From: Oscillospiraceae bacterium
GTDB lineage: Bacteria > Bacillota_A > Clostridia > Oscillospirales > Oscillospiraceae
Direction of reading: 5' to 3'
DNA length: 64,000 nucleotides
Assembly (NCBI GenBank): GCA_017398105.1
Contig: JAFQHF010000025.1
Location: 59,489-123,488 of the forward strand
The position numbers and the translations under genes are program-made. Shown piece after piece: positions 1-7,585 of this stretch (position 1 is its first letter; each line of letters opens with the position of its first letter). Under the pieces are notes generated by a model. It made no database searches. It saw only the letters and a list, made by a program, of their open reading frames with translations, and had not been told where the DNA came from.

Positions 1-341
1 GCCAGTGTAAAAACACTGATCGCCCAAGCATACATGGCTTTTCTGGAACAGAACATCAGCAGCAAACAGGCAATGGTAAGTGCAAAGGGCCCCATCACCG
101 CCATGCTCCTGGCAATCATCACAGCAAATTCTCCGGAAGACTGCAGGTTCAGTCCAACCTCCTCCGGCAGATGCTCCATGTTGTAGACTGCCAGTTTCAG
201 GGCATAATACACCACCGGTGCGGCCAAAACAAATTTGCGCAGACGGTACAGCCATACGCCAATCAGATTTATGATCCTATTCAGCTTATTCACAGCAGAG
301 GGTGTCTGTGAAGCTTGGGAATGTATTCCGGAATCTTTCAT
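1..341 (-). CDS. Membrane protein, N-terminal part only (cut by window edge)
   Basis: The reading frame starts with ATG at 341, seven bases behind a GGAGG ribosome binding site, and runs off the left edge after 113 codons. Two hydrophobic stretches are visible, around residues 35-52 (FVLAAPVVYYALKLAV) and 76-110 (MAVMGPFALTIACLLLMFC), so this is an integral membrane protein. The first 25 residues are polar. No family is recognisable from this fragment. It is transcribed away from the 58-aa gene that follows. Confidence 0.7.
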   Translation of the reverse strand, partial: MKDSGIHSQASQTPSAVNKLNRIINLIGVWLYRLRKFVLAAPVVYYALKLAVYNMEHLPEEVGLNLQSSGEFAVMIARSMAVMGPFALTIACLLLMFCSRKAMYAWAISVFTL

Positions 342-484
342 TTCTTACCTCCGGGAAATATTTTGATTATCATACCATATTTACCAACGGGTTTCAAGCA
401 TCTGGCCGCTTTAATCAGTCCGTTTTATAGGACTTTCCCTTTTGTATACTATCCTCAGAAAGAAAACAAAAGGAGGAAACCAAT

Positions 485-661
485 ATGAAGAACAAGAACA
501 GAAAGAACAGCCATTTAAGAGTCGTAAACAGCCGCCAGCCCAAATATCCCAATGCAGCAGACGATCAGTACTTTGCCAGAAGGACACTGGACATCGTCAC
601 CGCGATCGTATCCGGCATGGGGTTTACCACAGCCATGATCTTTCTCGTTACACTGGCTTAA
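485..661 (+). CDS. 58-aa single-pass membrane protein of unknown function
   Basis: ATG at 485 follows a strong AAAGGAGG site at 469-476. The product starts MKNKNRKNSHLRVV, has a basic, Arg- and Lys-rich first half, and ends in one hydrophobic helix (about residues 37-58) that contains AIVSGMGFTTAMIFLVTLA and runs to the stop. This layout suggests a tail-anchored membrane protein with a positively charged cytoplasmic part. The last four bases overlap the end of the convergent phosphodiesterase gene. A -10-like TATACT lies at 445-450. I do not recognise a family. Confidence 0.7.
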   Translation: MKNKNRKNSHLRVVNSRQPKYPNAADDQYFARRTLDIVTAIVSGMGFTTAMIFLVTLA

Positions 662-1149
662 TCCAGCAAATCACTGTCCGATAAAATTCTGCAGGAACGG
701 ATCTTACCGTCGGATATCTCAATAAGTCCCACACTGCCGCCGAAATAGCCGCAGCTGCCGGGATTCAGCACCCAAAGTCCGTCCTCCTCCTGATGACAGT
801 CAGGAACATGGGTATGACCATACAGGGCAGCTGCAGCACCTGCTGTGCGGGCATCCCGCAGCAGTGCACTCAGATAGGTTTTCACACGATGCCTGTGGCC
901 GTGGGTCATATAAAAGTCCACGCCGCCGATCCGATAAATCAGGATCTCCGGTTGTCCCGGAGGACAGCGGTAGCGATCACAGTTTCCCGGCACCTGATAA
1001 AAAGGGATGCCGGGAAATTCTTCTTTCATGGCTGCACCGTCATCAAAATGATCCCCAAGATGAATGACTGCGTTGGGCTTCAAGCCTTCAATGCAGCGGC
1101 GCATGAAACTGAGTGAGCTGTGGGAATCTGACAACACCAGAATTCTCAT
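658..1149 (-). CDS. YfcE/MJ0936-type metallophosphoesterase
   Basis: The 163-aa product is a small cytoplasmic calcineurin-like phosphodiesterase. The dimetal motifs appear in the usual order: D-S-H near residues 8-10 (LSDSHSS), GDHFDD near 33, PGNCD near 55, MTHGHRHR near 81, and GHTH near 112. YfcE-type enzymes hydrolyse phosphodiester bonds with Mn2+; the natural substrate is usually unknown. The length matches the family (about 160-180 aa). It lies 66 bases downstream of the AraC-type regulator gene on the same strand, so co-transcription is possible but not shown. Confidence 0.9.
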   Translation of the reverse strand: MRILVLSDSHSSLSFMRRCIEGLKPNAVIHLGDHFDDGAAMKEEFPGIPFYQVPGNCDRYRCPPGQPEILIYRIGGVDFYMTHGHRHRVKTYLSALLRDARTAGAAAALYGHTHVPDCHQEEDGLWVLNPGSCGYFGGSVGLIEISDGKIRSCRILSDSDLLD

Positions 1150-1215
1150 TGTACCGTCCTACTCTCCTTTTCATTCTGTACAGATTTCGACAAGATTATT
1201 CCCGCAGGGCGCAAA

Positions 1216-2100
1216 TCAATCTTCGTCAAAATCAGAATCCGGCTCCTCCAGCGTAACCTCCCGGAAGAACTTTCGTTTCTCAGAAGGGGTACAGCCATAA
1301 ATTTCCTTAAAATACTGGTTCAGCATTTTAGGGTCACGGAAACCGTGGCGTTCCGCAATTTCACCGATGGGGTCCTCTGAGGTTTCCAGTTCCCGGCAAA
1401 CCGCAGTGGTACGTACCTGATACACATACTGCAGATAGCTGACGCCCATATTCTTCTTGAACAGACGGCAAAAATATTCCTTATTCAGACCCATAAAATC
1501 GACAGCCTCATCCAGAGGAAGTTCTTCTCCATGGTGCAGCTGAATGTGTTCCAGCAGCGGCTCAAGCCTGGTCATGTCACTTCGCTGGAGCCTGGTTTCT
1601 TCCACCGCAAGAGGCTGAGAGAAATGCTTCACCAGAAGTGCAGTCACCGCAAACAATCTGGCCTGCCGATCCAGCTTATTGGTCAGATCAGATTCATCCG
1701 CCGTCTGCCGCAGGATCTCATTCATATGTGCACGCAGCTGATCATATGCCATCGCCTTTGCCTGATCCTCCGGATCGAAGGCAAGATGAAAGCGCATCTG
1801 ATCAAATGTGGGCACATAATGCAGCATCACATTTGGATCAATGTGAATCACCAGGTACACCGCATTGCGGCTGCATTTTGTCTCGTGCACCTCATGAGAA
1901 TTGATGATAAACATATCACCAGCTTTAAATTGCAGCTTTGCATTTTCGAAATTGCAAGTAACTTTTCCCTTCACAAACAGCAAAAGCTCCACCGCCTTGT
2001 GCCAGTGAGGCGGTGTATAGGCGCTCAGCTTATTTTCAAATTTCACACCAAAGCCGGTATCATCCATACCAATAAGCATCCGATGTTGATAATTTTGCAT
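1216..2100 (-). CDS. AraC-family transcriptional regulator with N-terminal cupin domain
   Basis: The 294-aa protein has an N-terminal cupin-like ligand-binding half (about residues 20-100, with PPHWHKAVELLLFVKG) and a C-terminal pair of AraC-type helix-turn-helix motifs (about residues 185-285, with YFCRLFKKNMGVSYLQYV and the second-helix signature GFRDPKMLNQYFKEIYG). Such proteins usually sense a small molecule, often a sugar, and activate nearby genes. ATG at 2100 follows AAAGGAG. The acidic tail EEPDSDFDED is unusual. The gene is divergent from the three microprotein genes starting at 2322, which are the obvious candidate targets. Confidence 0.92.
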   Translation of the reverse strand: MQNYQHRMLIGMDDTGFGVKFENKLSAYTPPHWHKAVELLLFVKGKVTCNFENAKLQFKAGDMFIINSHEVHETKCSRNAVYLVIHIDPNVMLHYVPTFDQMRFHLAFDPEDQAKAMAYDQLRAHMNEILRQTADESDLTNKLDRQARLFAVTALLVKHFSQPLAVEETRLQRSDMTRLEPLLEHIQLHHGEELPLDEAVDFMGLNKEYFCRLFKKNMGVSYLQYVYQVRTTAVCRELETSEDPIGEIAERHGFRDPKMLNQYFKEIYGCTPSEKRKFFREVTLEEPDSDFDED

Positions 2101-2206
2101 GAAATACTCCTTTTTCCGAACATTTCAGTTCATAATTCATTCACAAAAGTCAATATTCACCCAACTAAAGTCAATTATACCACTTTTTTCCCCGAAGTCA
2201 AGGTGC

Positions 2207-2212
2207 TATAAT
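2207..2212 (+). promoter_or_regulatory. Candidate -10 box for the microprotein operon
   Basis: A perfect TATAAT lies in the divergent region between the AraC regulator and the first microprotein gene. The expected -35 position carries only T-rich sequence (2184-2189), so the promoter would be weak without an activator. That would fit control by the neighbouring AraC protein, but this is inference. Confidence 0.35.
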
Positions 2213-2321
2213 ACGCCCATGCTTGAGGGTTGCAAGCAGCAGCCTGATTGCAATATAAGCAAAAATAAATTTCACACAGATGTTATATAGAACTACCAAC
2301 ACAAATTGGAGGTATTTGATT

Positions 2322-2387
2322 ATGAAAAAGAACCTGTTTATTATGATGGGCCAGTACGGCGAACTGCTGAACCGGGTGGGCCGGTAA
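2322..2387 (+). CDS. Microprotein 1 (21 aa)
   Basis: A 21-codon ORF, MKKNLFIMMGQYGELLNRVGR, starts with ATG at 2322, ten bases after a TTGGAGG ribosome binding site (2308-2312 core). It has a basic start, a short hydrophobic patch and a basic end. It is the first of three consecutive tiny ORFs on the same strand, each with its own GGAGG site and a normal stop codon, all ahead of one terminator. That arrangement is very unlikely by chance. No known family is recognised; a short toxin, signal or regulatory peptide is possible but unproven. Confidence 0.6.
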   Translation: MKKNLFIMMGQYGELLNRVGR

Positions 2388-2411
2388 TCCTTTCAATCCG
2401 GAGGTATCCGC

Positions 2412-2489
2412 ATGAAGAAGAAAACCTTTTCCGCATATCTGAAGGAAGTTTTCAAAAGCTACGATGAAATGCGTGAGTTCATTCGCTAA
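2412..2489 (+). CDS. Microprotein 2 (25 aa)
   Basis: A 25-codon ORF begins at ATG 2412, seven bases after CCGGAGG (2399-2404). It starts MKKKTFSAYLKEVF and ends YDEMREFIR. The sequence alternates charged and hydrophobic residues as expected for an amphipathic helix. It lies 24 bases after microprotein 1 and 32 bases before microprotein 3. It begins with the same Met-Lys-Lys as microprotein 1 but is otherwise different, so the three are not simple duplicates. Function unknown. Confidence 0.6.
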   Translation: MKKKTFSAYLKEVFKSYDEMREFIR

Positions 2490-2521
2490 AATAATTATCA
2501 CATATATTGGAGGAAATTGCA

Positions 2522-2596
2522 ATGATTAACTATAGAAAAAACATTCAGCTGGCTGTTAACTGCAGCAGCGAGTATCTGAAGCGCATCAATAACTGA
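2522..2596 (+). CDS. Microprotein 3 (24 aa)
   Basis: A 24-codon ORF begins at ATG 2522, nine bases after a TTGGAGG site. The peptide starts MINYRKNIQLAVNC, contains one cysteine, and ends YLKRINN. Its stop codon lies about 64 bases upstream of a strong intrinsic terminator at 2660-2690, so it is probably the last gene of the three-gene microprotein transcript. Function unknown. Confidence 0.6.
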   Translation: MINYRKNIQLAVNCSSEYLKRINN

Positions 2597-2659
2597 TGAC
2601 CGGCTGCTGATACGCTTTCTCAATAAATCAAATTTAGGCCGTTTTAGAATAAACGAGCA

Positions 2660-2690
2660 CAGGCTGCCTGATTGGGGCAGCCTGTTTTTT
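2660..2690 (+). terminator. Intrinsic terminator after the microprotein genes
   Basis: A nine-base-pair stem CAGGCTGCC (2660-2668) pairs with GGCAGCCTG (2676-2684) across a seven-base loop and is followed by TTTTTT. Confidence 0.85.
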
Positions 2691-2757
2691 GTTCACCTTT
2701 GTTCCTGCTGATGCATATGCTATTGCAGACGAATCTTTCCCAGTGGGAGGTATTTTG

Positions 2758-2973
2758 ATGCAATATGATCTATCTGAGCTGATGCGGCTTGCCCGGTCAC
2801 CTGCCGGACAGCAGTTGATCGCTCTGCTGCAGGAACGGGGCGGCACCGCATTGCAGGATGCTGCGCAGATGGCATCTTCCGGTAATCTTGATGGTGCAAA
2901 GCAGATACTTTCTTCCCTGCTCGCCCAGGAGGATGCCCGAACATTGCTGAAAAAGCTGGAGGAAGCCATATGA
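2758..2973 (+). CDS. 71-aa helical protein of unknown function, first of a three-gene cluster
   Basis: The ATG at 2758 sits eight bases behind GTGGGAGG and is preferred over an upstream in-frame ATG at 2689 that lies in the terminator. The product (MQYDLSELMRLARSPAGQQ...) is predicted all-helical, without signal peptide or membrane segment. Its stop overlaps the next start by four bases (ATGA), so the two are translationally coupled. I do not recognise a characterised family. It may work with its two downstream neighbours, which are also small and uncharacterised. Confidence 0.7.
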   Translation: MQYDLSELMRLARSPAGQQLIALLQERGGTALQDAAQMASSGNLDGAKQILSSLLAQEDARTLLKKLEEAI

Positions 2974-3329
2974 GTGAACTGGAAGAAAAATTAGGCGCCG
3001 TGCTGAACAATCCTCAGCTGATGCAGCAAATCATGGGGCTGGCTCAATCCATCGGCAGTTCTCAACCCGCCAGAGATGTGCCGCAGAAGCAGGCGCCGGA
3101 ACCGCCCGCGTCTGCCAGCCTTGATCCCAAGCTTCTGCAAAGCCTTGCGGGTTTCGGTAAGCAAGCCGGTGTTGATCCAAACCAAACGGCACTTCTGACG
3201 GCACTGTCTCCCTATCTCAGCCAGGAGCGTGTCGGAAAACTGGAACGTGCAATGCGCGCTGCCCGAATGGCAGGTGCCGCCTCCATGTTCCTGAATTCCG
3301 GCGGGCTTCAGCTTCTCAGCGGGAGGTGA
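2970..3329 (+). CDS. 119-aa protein of unknown function, second gene of the cluster
   Basis: The protein begins MSELEEKLGAVLNNPQLMQQI. It has a short N-terminal helix, a Pro/Ala/Gln-rich linker (about residues 32-50) and a C-terminal helical half with ALSPYLSQERVGKLERAM and a small hydrophobic end (AGAASMFLNSGGLQLL). The N-terminal motif of a helix ending in Asn-Pro-Gln and followed by a glutamine-rich stretch resembles that of the upstream gene product in style but not clearly in sequence. It overlaps the upstream gene by four bases and lies four bases before the next one. Confidence 0.7.
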   Translation: MSELEEKLGAVLNNPQLMQQIMGLAQSIGSSQPARDVPQKQAPEPPASASLDPKLLQSLAGFGKQAGVDPNQTALLTALSPYLSQERVGKLERAMRAARMAGAASMFLNSGGLQLLSGR

Positions 3330-3333
3330 TATC

Positions 3334-3693
3334 ATGTATAACCGGTACATCCCGCAAAATGACGGAACCTATCGCAGAAACCGTATTCCTGACCCTCCAA
3401 GAGAACCAGCTCCCGTTATGCCTCACATGCCGAGCCTTCCGGAAAAACCCCAATCTCCTCCTCCGGAGCCGCCTCAGTGCAAAACCTGTGTCCATAGCCA
3501 GGGAAACTGTCGCCCTTCAGCCAGAAAGCCGGTCAGGCGGGAAAGCGTAGGAAGCTTTCTGAAACAGCTGCTTCCTAAAAATTTTGATACGGAAGATCTT
3601 CTGATCGTATTGTTGCTGCTGCTTATGGCCGGAGACTGTCAGGAAGATCAGAACTCCGCACTGCTGACCCTTGCTCTCTATCTTTTCATGTAG
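3334..3693 (+). CDS. 119-aa proline-rich protein with acidic/leucine-rich C-terminus, third gene of the cluster
   Basis: ATG 3334 follows GGGAGGTGAT. The first two thirds are rich in proline and basic residues and hold two cysteine pairs (QCKTCVHSQGNC, residues about 49-60). The end is a conserved-looking segment DTEDLLIVLLLLLMAGD, followed by LLTLALYLFM at the very C-terminus. Similar acidic-leucine ends occur in small clostridial proteins that I would only tentatively link to sporulation. No catalytic motif is visible. Confidence 0.65.
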   Translation: MYNRYIPQNDGTYRRNRIPDPPREPAPVMPHMPSLPEKPQSPPPEPPQCKTCVHSQGNCRPSARKPVRRESVGSFLKQLLPKNFDTEDLLIVLLLLLMAGDCQEDQNSALLTLALYLFM

Positions 3694-3747
3694 CATTTTC
3701 TTATAAAATCTGATATAATAAGGACATTCCAGCTTCGGAGGATGTCC

Positions 3748-4365
3748 ATGAGAGAGAAAAATACATTCAGATGGTTTTGTGTATCTTTGATAATCTGTCT
3801 TGCTGTGTTGGCTCATTATCTGTTTGATCCCTGGGGCTTTTACTGGAAGGTCTCCCCGGAAGAAGCGGCACTGCGGATGGAACTTGTTACCACAGCCCAG
3901 GAGTATCTTGGATATCAGGAATGTGACGGCAGCCACACAGAAATTCTGGACATCTATAATTCGCACGAACCCTTAGCCATGGGGTATTCTGTTCAGACCA
4001 CGGACAGCTGGTGTGCCGCATTTGTCAGTGCCATGGGCATTCGCTGCAATATGACCGGAATTATCCCTACAGAATGCAGCTGTGAGCGTCAGATCGGCCT
4101 ATTTCAAAGCATAGACCGGTGGATCGAATCGGATGATTACCTTCCCCTGCCGGGCGATCTAATCTATTATGACTGGAACATGAAAAAATTGGGCGATTCC
4201 ACCGGCTGGTCTGACCACGTGGGAATCGTAGTCGGTACAAAGTGGCCTTTTATGAAGGTCGTCGAAGGAAACAAGGATGATTCCGTCAGCTACCGCATTA
4301 TCCCTCTCAGCCACATTCACATCCGCGGCTTCGCTGTTCCGGATTACCACAGCCTTACAAAATGA
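3748..4365 (+). CDS. Membrane-anchored CHAP-domain protein (putative peptidoglycan amidase/endopeptidase)
   Basis: The product starts with a hydrophobic helix (about residues 9-28) that acts as a signal anchor. Next comes a CHAP-type papain-like domain, with the cysteine in DSWCAAFVS (about residue 90) and the histidine in SDHVGIVVG (about residue 156). CHAP proteins cleave amide bonds in peptidoglycan. The ATG at 3748 is preferred over 3742 because GGAGG at 3737-3741 abuts the first ATG but sits six bases from the second. A bidirectional terminator follows directly. Confidence 0.8.
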   Translation: MREKNTFRWFCVSLIICLAVLAHYLFDPWGFYWKVSPEEAALRMELVTTAQEYLGYQECDGSHTEILDIYNSHEPLAMGYSVQTTDSWCAAFVSAMGIRCNMTGIIPTECSCERQIGLFQSIDRWIESDDYLPLPGDLIYYDWNMKKLGDSTGWSDHVGIVVGTKWPFMKVVEGNKDDSVSYRIIPLSHIHIRGFAVPDYHSLTK

Positions 4366-4369
4366 AAGC

Positions 4370-4398
4370 GCCGCAGCTCATTGAGCTGCGGCATTTTT
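4370..4398. terminator. Bidirectional intrinsic terminator
   Basis: GCCGCAGCTC (4370-4379) pairs with GAGCTGCGGC (4383-4392), with a T run on the plus side and A residues before the stem for the minus side. It separates the convergent CHAP and 94-aa genes. Confidence 0.8.
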
Positions 4399-4401
4399 CT
4401 G

Positions 4402-4686
4402 TTATTCTTCTTCCGCGAGAATCGCTTTTAATTCCCGGTTTCGCTTTCGCCATTCAGAAACAAGCGGAAACAGTCCGGTAACATTGATGATCATCACGAA
4501 GATCATCAGGCCAACGATCCACGGTTCCATACTGGTCTGCAGCAAGATCCAAATCAACAGCACCGTCACAAACAGGCGCATGCAGATTGCTTTAAAAACC
4601 GTTTTTCTGTTTTTACGGCAGCGCTCCTCCCGCTGGAACCAGTCTTCTTCCTGAACTGTTTCTACAGTGTGGTTTTCGTTTTCCAT
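4402..4686 (-). CDS. 94-aa two-helix membrane protein of unknown function
   Basis: The N-terminal third is acidic and charged (MENENHTVETVQEEDWFQRE). It is followed by two hydrophobic helices (about residues 31-49 and 54-74) and a charged end. The start codon shares one base with the trpS stop (TAATG), so it is translationally coupled to trpS. No family assignment is possible. Confidence 0.75.
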   Translation of the reverse strand: MENENHTVETVQEEDWFQREERCRKNRKTVFKAICMRLFVTVLLIWILLQTSMEPWIVGLMIFVMIINVTGLFPLVSEWRKRNRELKAILAEEE

Positions 4687-5702
4687 TATTTCTGAACAAA
4701 GCCGACCTTCTTGTAAACCTTACGAAGGGTCTTCTCGGCAACATAGCTTGCCCGCTGTGCACCATCACGATACACACCCTCCAGATAGGCCTTGTCCTTC
4801 AGCAGACGCTGAGATTCCTCACGGATGGGGCGCAGATGTTCAATGACGGCATCGCCAACCACAGGCTTGAACTTGCCATAACCCTGCCCGGCAAACTCCG
4901 TCTCGATTTCCTCAAAGCTCTTACCGGTAACGGCAGCGTAAATGCTCATCAGATTGGCAACGCCGGGCTTGTTTTCCGGATCAAAGCGGACGCAGTTCTC
5001 CGTATCGGAATCGGTGATGGCACGCTTGAATTTGCGCTGGATATCCTCCGGCTTTTCCATCAGGAAAACGCAGCCCTCCGGCATAGACTTGGACATCTTG
5101 CTGTTGGGCGCATTCAGGCTCATGATTCTGGCACCGGTTTCAGGAATGTAAGGCTCAGGGACCTTAAATACATCACCATAGATGCCGTTGAAGCGCTGGG
5201 CGATATCCCGGGTCAGTTCGCAATGCTGCTTCTGATCGTGACCAACCGGCACCAGGTCAGGCTGGTACAGCAGGATATCCGCAGCCATCAGTGTCGGATA
5301 GGTAAACAGACCTCCGTTGACGTTCTCCGCGTGCTTGGAAGACTTATCCTTAAACTGTGTCATACGGGACAGTTCACCGAACATGGTATAACAGTTCAGA
5401 ACCCAGCCCAGCTCTGCATGCTGGTGCACATGGGACTGAATAAACAGAGTATTCTTTTCAGGGTCCAGGCCGCAGGCAATGTACTGGGCCAGCTGCTCAA
5501 GCGTACGACGGCGCAAATCCGCAGGGGTCTGACGGACGGTGATGGTGTGCAGGTCTGCCATGAAATAGAAGCATTCATACAGATCAGAACGGGCACCCCA
5601 GTTCTTGATAGCACCCAGGTAATTGCCCAGATGCAGATCGCCGGAAGGCTGGATACCGGAAAGCATTCTCTTCTTGGGTGCTGCAGTAACAACTTCACTC
5701 AT
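4686..5702 (-). CDS. trpS: Tryptophan--tRNA ligase
   Basis: A 338-aa class I aminoacyl-tRNA synthetase that charges tRNA-Trp in the cytoplasm. The HIGH-type motif is HLGN near residues 24-27 (SGDLHLGNYLGA) and the KMSKS loop is near residues 201-206 (SKMSKSMPEG). The length is typical of bacterial TrpRS. I chose ATG 5702 (MSEVVTAAPKKRML) because the 41 extra upstream codons lack family similarity and a ribosome binding site. No T-box consensus was found in the short region upstream. Confidence 0.97.
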   Translation of the reverse strand: MSEVVTAAPKKRMLSGIQPSGDLHLGNYLGAIKNWGARSDLYECFYFMADLHTITVRQTPADLRRRTLEQLAQYIACGLDPEKNTLFIQSHVHQHAELGWVLNCYTMFGELSRMTQFKDKSSKHAENVNGGLFTYPTLMAADILLYQPDLVPVGHDQKQHCELTRDIAQRFNGIYGDVFKVPEPYIPETGARIMSLNAPNSKMSKSMPEGCVFLMEKPEDIQRKFKRAITDSDTENCVRFDPENKPGVANLMSIYAAVTGKSFEEIETEFAGQGYGKFKPVVGDAVIEHLRPIREESQRLLKDKAYLEGVYRDGAQRASYVAEKTLRKVYKKVGFVQK

Positions 5703-5830
5703 ATTGGTCACGTTCCTTTTTCTTGTTATAATGGTTAATTGTAACACAGTTGCGGGGGGGATGCAAGAGGGATTTCCAAGTAAGATGAAAGTTAGCTCCC
5801 TTCCTGAAATACAGACCGGATACATCCGTC

Positions 5831-5859
5831 TTGATTTCTGCAGTGCATTATGCTATACT
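5831..5859 (+). promoter_or_regulatory. Promoter of gltX
   Basis: TTGATT (5831-5836), a 17-base spacer and TATACT (5854-5859), with an extended -10 TG at 5851-5852. The leader to the gltX start is about 30 bases, so there is no room for a large riboswitch. Confidence 0.7.
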
Positions 5860-5895
5860 CTATGCTAGAAAACTATGTAAAAGAGGTAGATATTT

Positions 5896-7542
5896 ATGGA
5901 TTATCAGGCCCTTGCCGATCTTCTGTTTCCCAATGTAACCGAGACCGCTGCGTCTCTGGAAGAAAAGTTCCCCCTGCGTCAGCTGCCTGAAGGTGCTGTT
6001 GTTACCCGTATGGCCCCCTCCCCCACCGGCTTTGTCCATCTGGGCAATCTGGTACAGGGATTGACTGCCGAGCGTATGGCCCACCAGAGCGGCGGTGTGC
6101 TGTTCCTGCGCGTGGAAGATACCGATGCCAAGCGCGAGGTTCCCGGTGCTGTTGAGGTTCTGATCAACACCCTGAAGCATTACGGCATTTCCTTTGACGA
6201 AGGCGCTACCATTGACGGTGACAGCGGCATCTACGGCCCCTATCGCCAGCGCCAGCGTGCTGCCATCTACCATGTCTACGCCAAAAAGCTGGTCTCTGAA
6301 GGACAGGCCTATCCCTGCTTCTGCACAGAAGAGCAGCTGGCCTCCATGCGTGAGCAGCAGGAATCCAATAAGGAGACCACCGGCTACTACGGAAAGTACG
6401 CCATGTGGCGCAACCGCAGCATGGAAGATATTCAGGCCGAGCTGGATGCCGGTCACAGCTGGGTTCTGCGTTTCAAGTCCACCGGTTCCATCGAAAACCA
6501 GTTTAAGTTTGACGACCTTGTAAAGGGCAAGCTGACCATCACCGAAAATGATGTGGATCATGTTCTTCTGAAGTCCGACGGTATTCCCACCTATCATTTT
6601 GCCCATGCTGTAGACGACCATCTGATGCGCACCACCCATGTTGTCCGCGGCGACGAGTGGCTGCCTACCCTGCCCTTCCACATTCAGCTGTTCAAGGCAC
6701 TGGGCTTCAAGCTGCCCAAGTACGTCCACATCGGACCTCTGATGAAGATGGATGGCACCTCCAAGCGCAAGCTCAGCAAGCGCAAGGACCCTGAACTGGC
6801 ACTGACCTATTACAAAGCTGAAGGTTTCCCTGTGGAAGCTGTCTATGAGTATATCATGACGCTGCTGAATTCCAATTTCGAGGACTGGCGCCGGGCAAAT
6901 CCGGATGCACCCGCCAACACCTTCAAATTCAACGCCAAGAAACTGAACCCCGCAGGTTCCCTGTTTGACTATGCCAAGCTGACCGACGTATCCAAGAATG
7001 TCATTTCCCGCATGGATGCTGCCAAGGTCTATGAGCTGCTGCTGGCATGGGCTGGGGAATTTGATGCAGACTTTGCTGAGAAGTTGGCCTCTGATCCTGC
7101 GCTTGCCACCTCCATTCTGGCCATCGGCCGCGGCGGCAAGAAGCCCAGAAAGGATCTGGCAGTCTGGAAGGATGCCAAGCCCTATATGGGATTCTTCTAT
7201 GATGCATATCTGGAAACGCCTGTCTTTGACGAAAAGTTTGACAAAGCCGTTGTTCTGGATGCCCTGACCCGGTTCCTGGAGAAATTCGACATTTCCGATG
7301 ATTCCAACACCTGGTTCAATAAAGTCAAGGAAATTACCACGGATATGGGCTTTACCACAGATATGAAGGCCTACAAGGCTGATCCCGCAGCGTTCCCCGG
7401 CACTGTGGCAGATATCTCCACCTTCATCCGTCAGGCTGTTACCGGCAAGACCAACTCTCCCGACCTGTATACGGTCATGCAGATCCTGGGATACGACAAA
7501 ACTGTCTCCCGCATTCGCGCCACCATGGAAAATCTTCGCTGA
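5896..7542 (+). CDS. gltX: Glutamate--tRNA ligase
   Basis: A 548-aa class I synthetase that charges tRNA-Glu (and possibly tRNA-Gln if the organism uses the amidotransferase route). HLGN is at residues 48-51 within PSPTGFVHLGNL. The KMSKS-equivalent is KLSKR near residue 293, and a Cys-x-Cys pair is in AYPCFCTEE. It is slightly longer than the common 480-500 aa form, with the extra length in the C-terminal anticodon-binding half. It is divergent from trpS and followed by a strong terminator. Confidence 0.96.
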   Translation: MDYQALADLLFPNVTETAASLEEKFPLRQLPEGAVVTRMAPSPTGFVHLGNLVQGLTAERMAHQSGGVLFLRVEDTDAKREVPGAVEVLINTLKHYGISFDEGATIDGDSGIYGPYRQRQRAAIYHVYAKKLVSEGQAYPCFCTEEQLASMREQQESNKETTGYYGKYAMWRNRSMEDIQAELDAGHSWVLRFKSTGSIENQFKFDDLVKGKLTITENDVDHVLLKSDGIPTYHFAHAVDDHLMRTTHVVRGDEWLPTLPFHIQLFKALGFKLPKYVHIGPLMKMDGTSKRKLSKRKDPELALTYYKAEGFPVEAVYEYIMTLLNSNFEDWRRANPDAPANTFKFNAKKLNPAGSLFDYAKLTDVSKNVISRMDAAKVYELLLAWAGEFDADFAEKLASDPALATSILAIGRGGKKPRKDLAVWKDAKPYMGFFYDAYLETPVFDEKFDKAVVLDALTRFLEKFDISDDSNTWFNKVKEITTDMGFTTDMKAYKADPAAFPGTVADISTFIRQAVTGKTNSPDLYTVMQILGYDKTVSRIRATMENLR

Positions 7543-7553
7543 TGAACGCAACC

Positions 7554-7585
7554 GACCCGGCACTAAGCAGTGCCGGGTCTTTTTT
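7554..7585. terminator. Intrinsic terminator after gltX
   Basis: GACCCGGCACT (7554-7564) pairs with AGTGCCGGGTC (7569-7579), followed by a T run. It lies between convergent genes. Confidence 0.9.

Noticed and set aside
5703..5895. Possible T-box before trpS or gltX
   Set aside because: Neither side shows the T-box antiterminator consensus (AGGGTGGNACCGCG), and the gltX leader is only about 30 bases.
5860..7563. 567-codon ORF antisense to gltX
   Set aside because: It mirrors the codon bias of gltX, has no ribosome binding site and no recognisable domain.
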